64,000 bases of DNA. Origin: Ascidia mentula. Taxonomy: Eukaryota; Chordata; Ascidiacea; Phlebobranchia; Ascidiidae. The position numbers were made by a program, and so were the translations under genes. The first letter of the stretch is position 1. Each line of letters starts with the position of its first letter. Where the stretch lies: assembly GCA_947561715.1 (NCBI GenBank), contig OX387203.1:2790001-2854000 (forward strand), given 5' to 3'. Positions 60,663 to 64,000 of the stretch are shown in pieces. The notes beneath the pieces were generated by a model, which saw nothing but the letters and a program-made list of their open reading frames with translations, searched no databases and had not been told where the DNA came from.

Positions 60663-62601
60663 AGAAAAATTCAGCCCTGGATGATGGGCATTTTTTGTGC
60701 TGCATCACACGTTGATTTGCTGGACCGACTTTTAATGACATTTTAACACGGCATGCGACTGAGCCTGTCAGATACGGCAAATTTCATAAGTATGATTTGA
60801 AGTTGAAAGTTTTAATATTGTGCTCGAAAAGGGTAAAAGGTTCTCCCTTCTGTTCCGAATAGGTGTAGGTTATATGTTCGCAGTTTGTCTAGTATAGGTT
60901 TTCTATATGAAACAGAGCCAACAAAAAACTACTTTTTACTGGTTGTACATAACATATGAACTTCGCACGCTGTTTGCTGCGAGACAGGAAGTTTACGAAA
61001 GTAAAAGATTACTGCACAGTGCGAGCATCTAATTCATTTGTTTTTTAATTTGTCGTTGAGTTGGTGGATGTTGTGAAAATTTATTCTCGTTTTACAGAAA
61101 GTTTCTTCGAAAACAAAACCTGTGAAAACAATGATTTGAAACGAATGTTTGTAAAAACATATAGTATTACTATTTTCATTATATTTTTTACGCCTCTTTT
61201 GTAATATTGCGTAATTGTCATATTGCTTACAAACCGCACAAAGTTAACCAGATGACCTGAAATATCCCCATGCTCTGAACAGCGAAAGTTTCAAAGTTTC
61301 CTGGTGTTCGGTATTTACGACCATAAATTTAACATATTTCCCTGTGTGTTATTAACCAAGCATTGCCAATCCACTTCTGTCACGAATCGGGTTTCATCTG
61401 TTAAACAAAAAGTGTTGTTCCGGGTATGAAGTCGACAAAATCACGAAATTAATTAACGTTTGGCTTTCATTTCCGAAATCGACTGCGAAACTGTGTGCGA
61501 TGCGTAACAATGATTGGACAGGAAGGGATGCCAGAACAGACAGAAAAAAGGCGATGTGAATTTCGGTGAATTTGCATGCTTTAAAAGTGTACTGCGGTTT
61601 ATTACAGCGTGTTTAAGTAACATTCTGATTTACAATCACCACTTGCTTATCGGCATTGTTTTCTTCAGCATTGTAACATAGTCATCATTCAACTGACTAA
61701 TCACACCGCATTTGACGCAACATCCAGTTGTCATGTTTACAATCCAATGTTTACTGGCTAATCAATTAGCATGAATGAGGTTAGGAACATGAGATACAAC
61801 GCTTTTTGGAATTGTGAGTTAATAAGAAGTCTTTGCTGTGGTCAATTAAGGCGAATTAAGCAAAACCCGGATCAGCCAATTACCCAAAAATATTTCGTTA
61901 GAAAGAGAATCCAAATCACTTCGCAAAAATCCGAATTAACTGAGTTCTACTGTATTTTAAATATATGTTCAGTGCTGTAAACAGCAAAAGCTTTAAAAGT
62001 GTCTTGTTGCGGTATTTTTACCCAAATTTAACCTACTACTACTATCACGAATTGTGTCGGTTTTGTAACGGTAAATCTTGCTTCCGTGTGCGACCACAAA
62101 AAGTCACGAAATTAATTAATTTTAGCTTTCGGTTTCGAAATCGGCTTTGATGATAAAGTTTGAAAACCGCAGCATTTGTGGGATTAGGTAAAAACGCGTG
62201 AGAACAGACAGCAGCAAACGCGACGGTTGTTTAATTTTACCCGTTAGATGCTTGGTTCCCAACCGTTATAGCACGCAAGATCTTATACCAAAATGCTTGG
62301 TACATACAATTTAACGTCTGTATTTGAAAGTAATTAAAAATTAATTTTACAGTTTCGCCTATTTCTAATTATTTTAAATTCCGTTCTCTCGAGCTTAATT
62401 GTCGGACTTTTTCTAAAATTTGATGGTTTTCGAAACACTTTTTAGAACTTTAAAGCGGCAGAATTAAAGTTGAGAACCACCGCATTAACTTTATCCAGTG
62501 AACCGCATGTTTGTGAGTTCCAAAATTATCTTTGGCTCGTGGAAAACAAAAATTATAACATATATTCGCAGAAAAAGAATAATTTTGGTTTAAAAAAAAC
62601 A
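60663..62601. other. Intergenic DNA with blocks repeated upstream of GPCR F and G
   Basis: No gene is seen. About 61380-61550 matches 57280-57410 (GAATCGGGTTTCAT, ACGAAATTAATTAACGTTTG, GCGTAACAATGA, GCCAGAACAGAC), and a weaker copy follows at about 61970-62150. The repeats precede exon 1 of both F and G, so the duplicated unit included upstream DNA. Confidence 0.5.
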
Positions 62602-64000
62602 ATGACGTCAGCTACTGTTACGTCAGCACAGTTGCTCCTCAATGCTACTTCAACAATCCAAGATGACATGCTCAACATAACAAGAGAGTAAGTTGAGTTG
62701 ACGAATATTAAGATTCAACGTCCTGGTTAATTTTTCTAACGGTTATGTTTATTTCGGTTATTGATAATGGTCCCAACGATCACCGACATAAACCATGTGT
62801 TCACTTACATTATTCGTATACCGGTTTGCGTTCGCAAGTTTAACAAAAGTTGATGCTAATAATGTACAGTTAAACCTATGTCAAGCAGGTATAAGACTGC
62901 CTTCGAGTTCAAATGATATCACAGTATTCTATTTCAGGCCCTACGTTCGTCCATTCGAAGACTGGGGAATCATCATTTCGGCATCACTCATCTTCACGTT
63001 CTTGTTGATTGGACTGGTTGGTAACATACTCACTATCCTGGTCATAGAGACAAATTCAAAACTAAAGTAAGATTTTGATATGCTTCGGACTATTTTGGCG
63101 GTTCGTGTTGGTGTCACTGCTTAACTTCAAGAATTGTCTCCGGTTTCTGTCATGAGTGGTTGTACTTTAAAGTTTACGGTTAAAGTTTATAGTTTCCGTA
63201 GCAACGAAATGCTGACCTTACATGGACATAAAAAAGACATAAAACGTATCGAATTAAAGCAACATAAGCAAGCATAGTCGAGAATGCTTTATTCAGCACG
63301 AATGTTTGACCAATTGTAAGCAGACAACCAAAAGCAACTCTGCCTGTCACCATGCAATACGATATATACTATGTATGGCAAATACATTTAGGATGATTTT
63401 ATCATTTTCAGCAACCTGTTCATGCATTTCATCATGTCCTTATGCTTCTCGGATCTCATTTCGGCCTTGATCAGTTGGGTCTTCTTATACAGAAGGACTT
63501 GGGGATTCGATGTGTGGCCACCTTTGCCTGAAGTGTTTTGCCGGGTTAGTTTGTTCTGTCACTGCATTAAGTCCCACAACACCTTGTAACTTTTGTGAGA
63601 TATATATTCGGTGGGTGCGTCAGATTTACCTGCATCTGATTGTTTTTAAAATGCATACAGAATTGGGCCCCGTACTTTTACTTGCATAGGAAGAAAAAGA
63701 AGTACGAAATTACAAAGTGCATTTGAGGTATTGTCTCCAGTTCGTGAAATGTGTGTTTGAGGAATGTCGTGTTCACGTAAACCGCAATGAATTGACCAAA
63801 TTTTCACATCTTGCTTCTCACAAGTTATATGCAAATAGATACGACACATAGAAAAAATACAAGCCGCAATGTTATGGGGTCTGCACAAAACCATATAGTC
63901 AACTCAAAATAAATATAAAAAAACAAGTCAAACTTTTCTACCCATCAATCTTCAAAACAATAATGCTAGGAACGCTCGTTGCACAGGTTAAATGCGTCAA
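62602..64000 (+). CDS. Rhodopsin-like GPCR G (partial, runs off the window)
   Basis: Exons 62602-62687, 62938-63066 and 63412-63544 are visible and correspond to the N-terminus, TM1 and TM2. Exon 4 is not in the window; judging by GPCR F it should start shortly after base 64000. The N-terminus MTSATVTSAQLLLNATS and TM1 GLVGNILTI are nearly those of GPCR F, and exon 3 differs by few residues (ISWVFLYRRTWGFDVW). Phases (2, 2, 0) and exon lengths (86, 129, 133) equal those of F. Nothing seen is broken. Confidence 0.85.

Overview
This window looks like nuclear DNA from a compact invertebrate deuterostome genome, most likely a tunicate (ascidian, Ciona-like). The evidence is AT-rich DNA, multi-exon genes with GT-AG introns of about 60-800 bp, a FUT8-type fucosyltransferase, a CYP2-clan P450, a tandem family of rhodopsin-like GPCRs, tRNA-derived repeats and a Penelope-like relic. 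The species call is inference. No bacterial-type operons, CRISPR arrays, rRNA or clearly functional tRNA genes were seen.

Layout. (1) 1-2193: no recognisable gene. (2) 2194-5082, minus: the 3' six exons of a FUT8-like alpha-1,6-fucosyltransferase, with the 5' end unresolved. (3) 6168-10115, plus: a complete nine-exon CYP2-clan cytochrome P450 of 510 residues, divergent from the FUT8-like gene. (4) 11095-12166: a small diverged tandem repeat, then a frameshifted GIY-YIG domain of a Penelope-like retroelement. (5) 12170-34217: a 22-kb higher-order satellite array with units of about 2.14-2.32 kb. There are nine direct units (the last partial) and one inverted unit at the left end, which makes a large palindrome. 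Each full unit carries about 6-7 head-to-tail tRNA-like modules of about 153 bp with good pol III A and B boxes, one module in the opposite direction, a 20+ bp-stem hairpin and a roughly 1.1-kb linker with a telomere-like motif. (6) 34579-64000, plus: seven GPCR loci (called A-G here). Five are complete, B is a pseudogene and G runs off the window.

All intact GPCR genes share one seven-exon plan (exon 2 = 129, exon 3 = 133, exon 4 = 129, exon 5 = 140 nt; intron phases 2,2,0,0,2,1). Summed exon lengths are divisible by three in every complete copy, which strongly supports the models. A resembles C and B resembles D, so a two-gene block was duplicated; F and G are a further recent pair. Pseudogene B is cut through TM4 and joined to an 863-bp copy of the 3' end of the P450 from about 29 kb away, so the P450 and receptor clusters have exchanged DNA across the satellite.

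The most unusual object is the tRNA-like higher-order array, with about 70 pol III-type promoter pairs by my count, placed exactly between the P450 and the receptor cluster. The genes do not form one obvious pathway: the FUT8-like enzyme acts on N-glycans in the Golgi, the P450 is an ER mono-oxygenase, and the receptors are plasma-membrane sensors.
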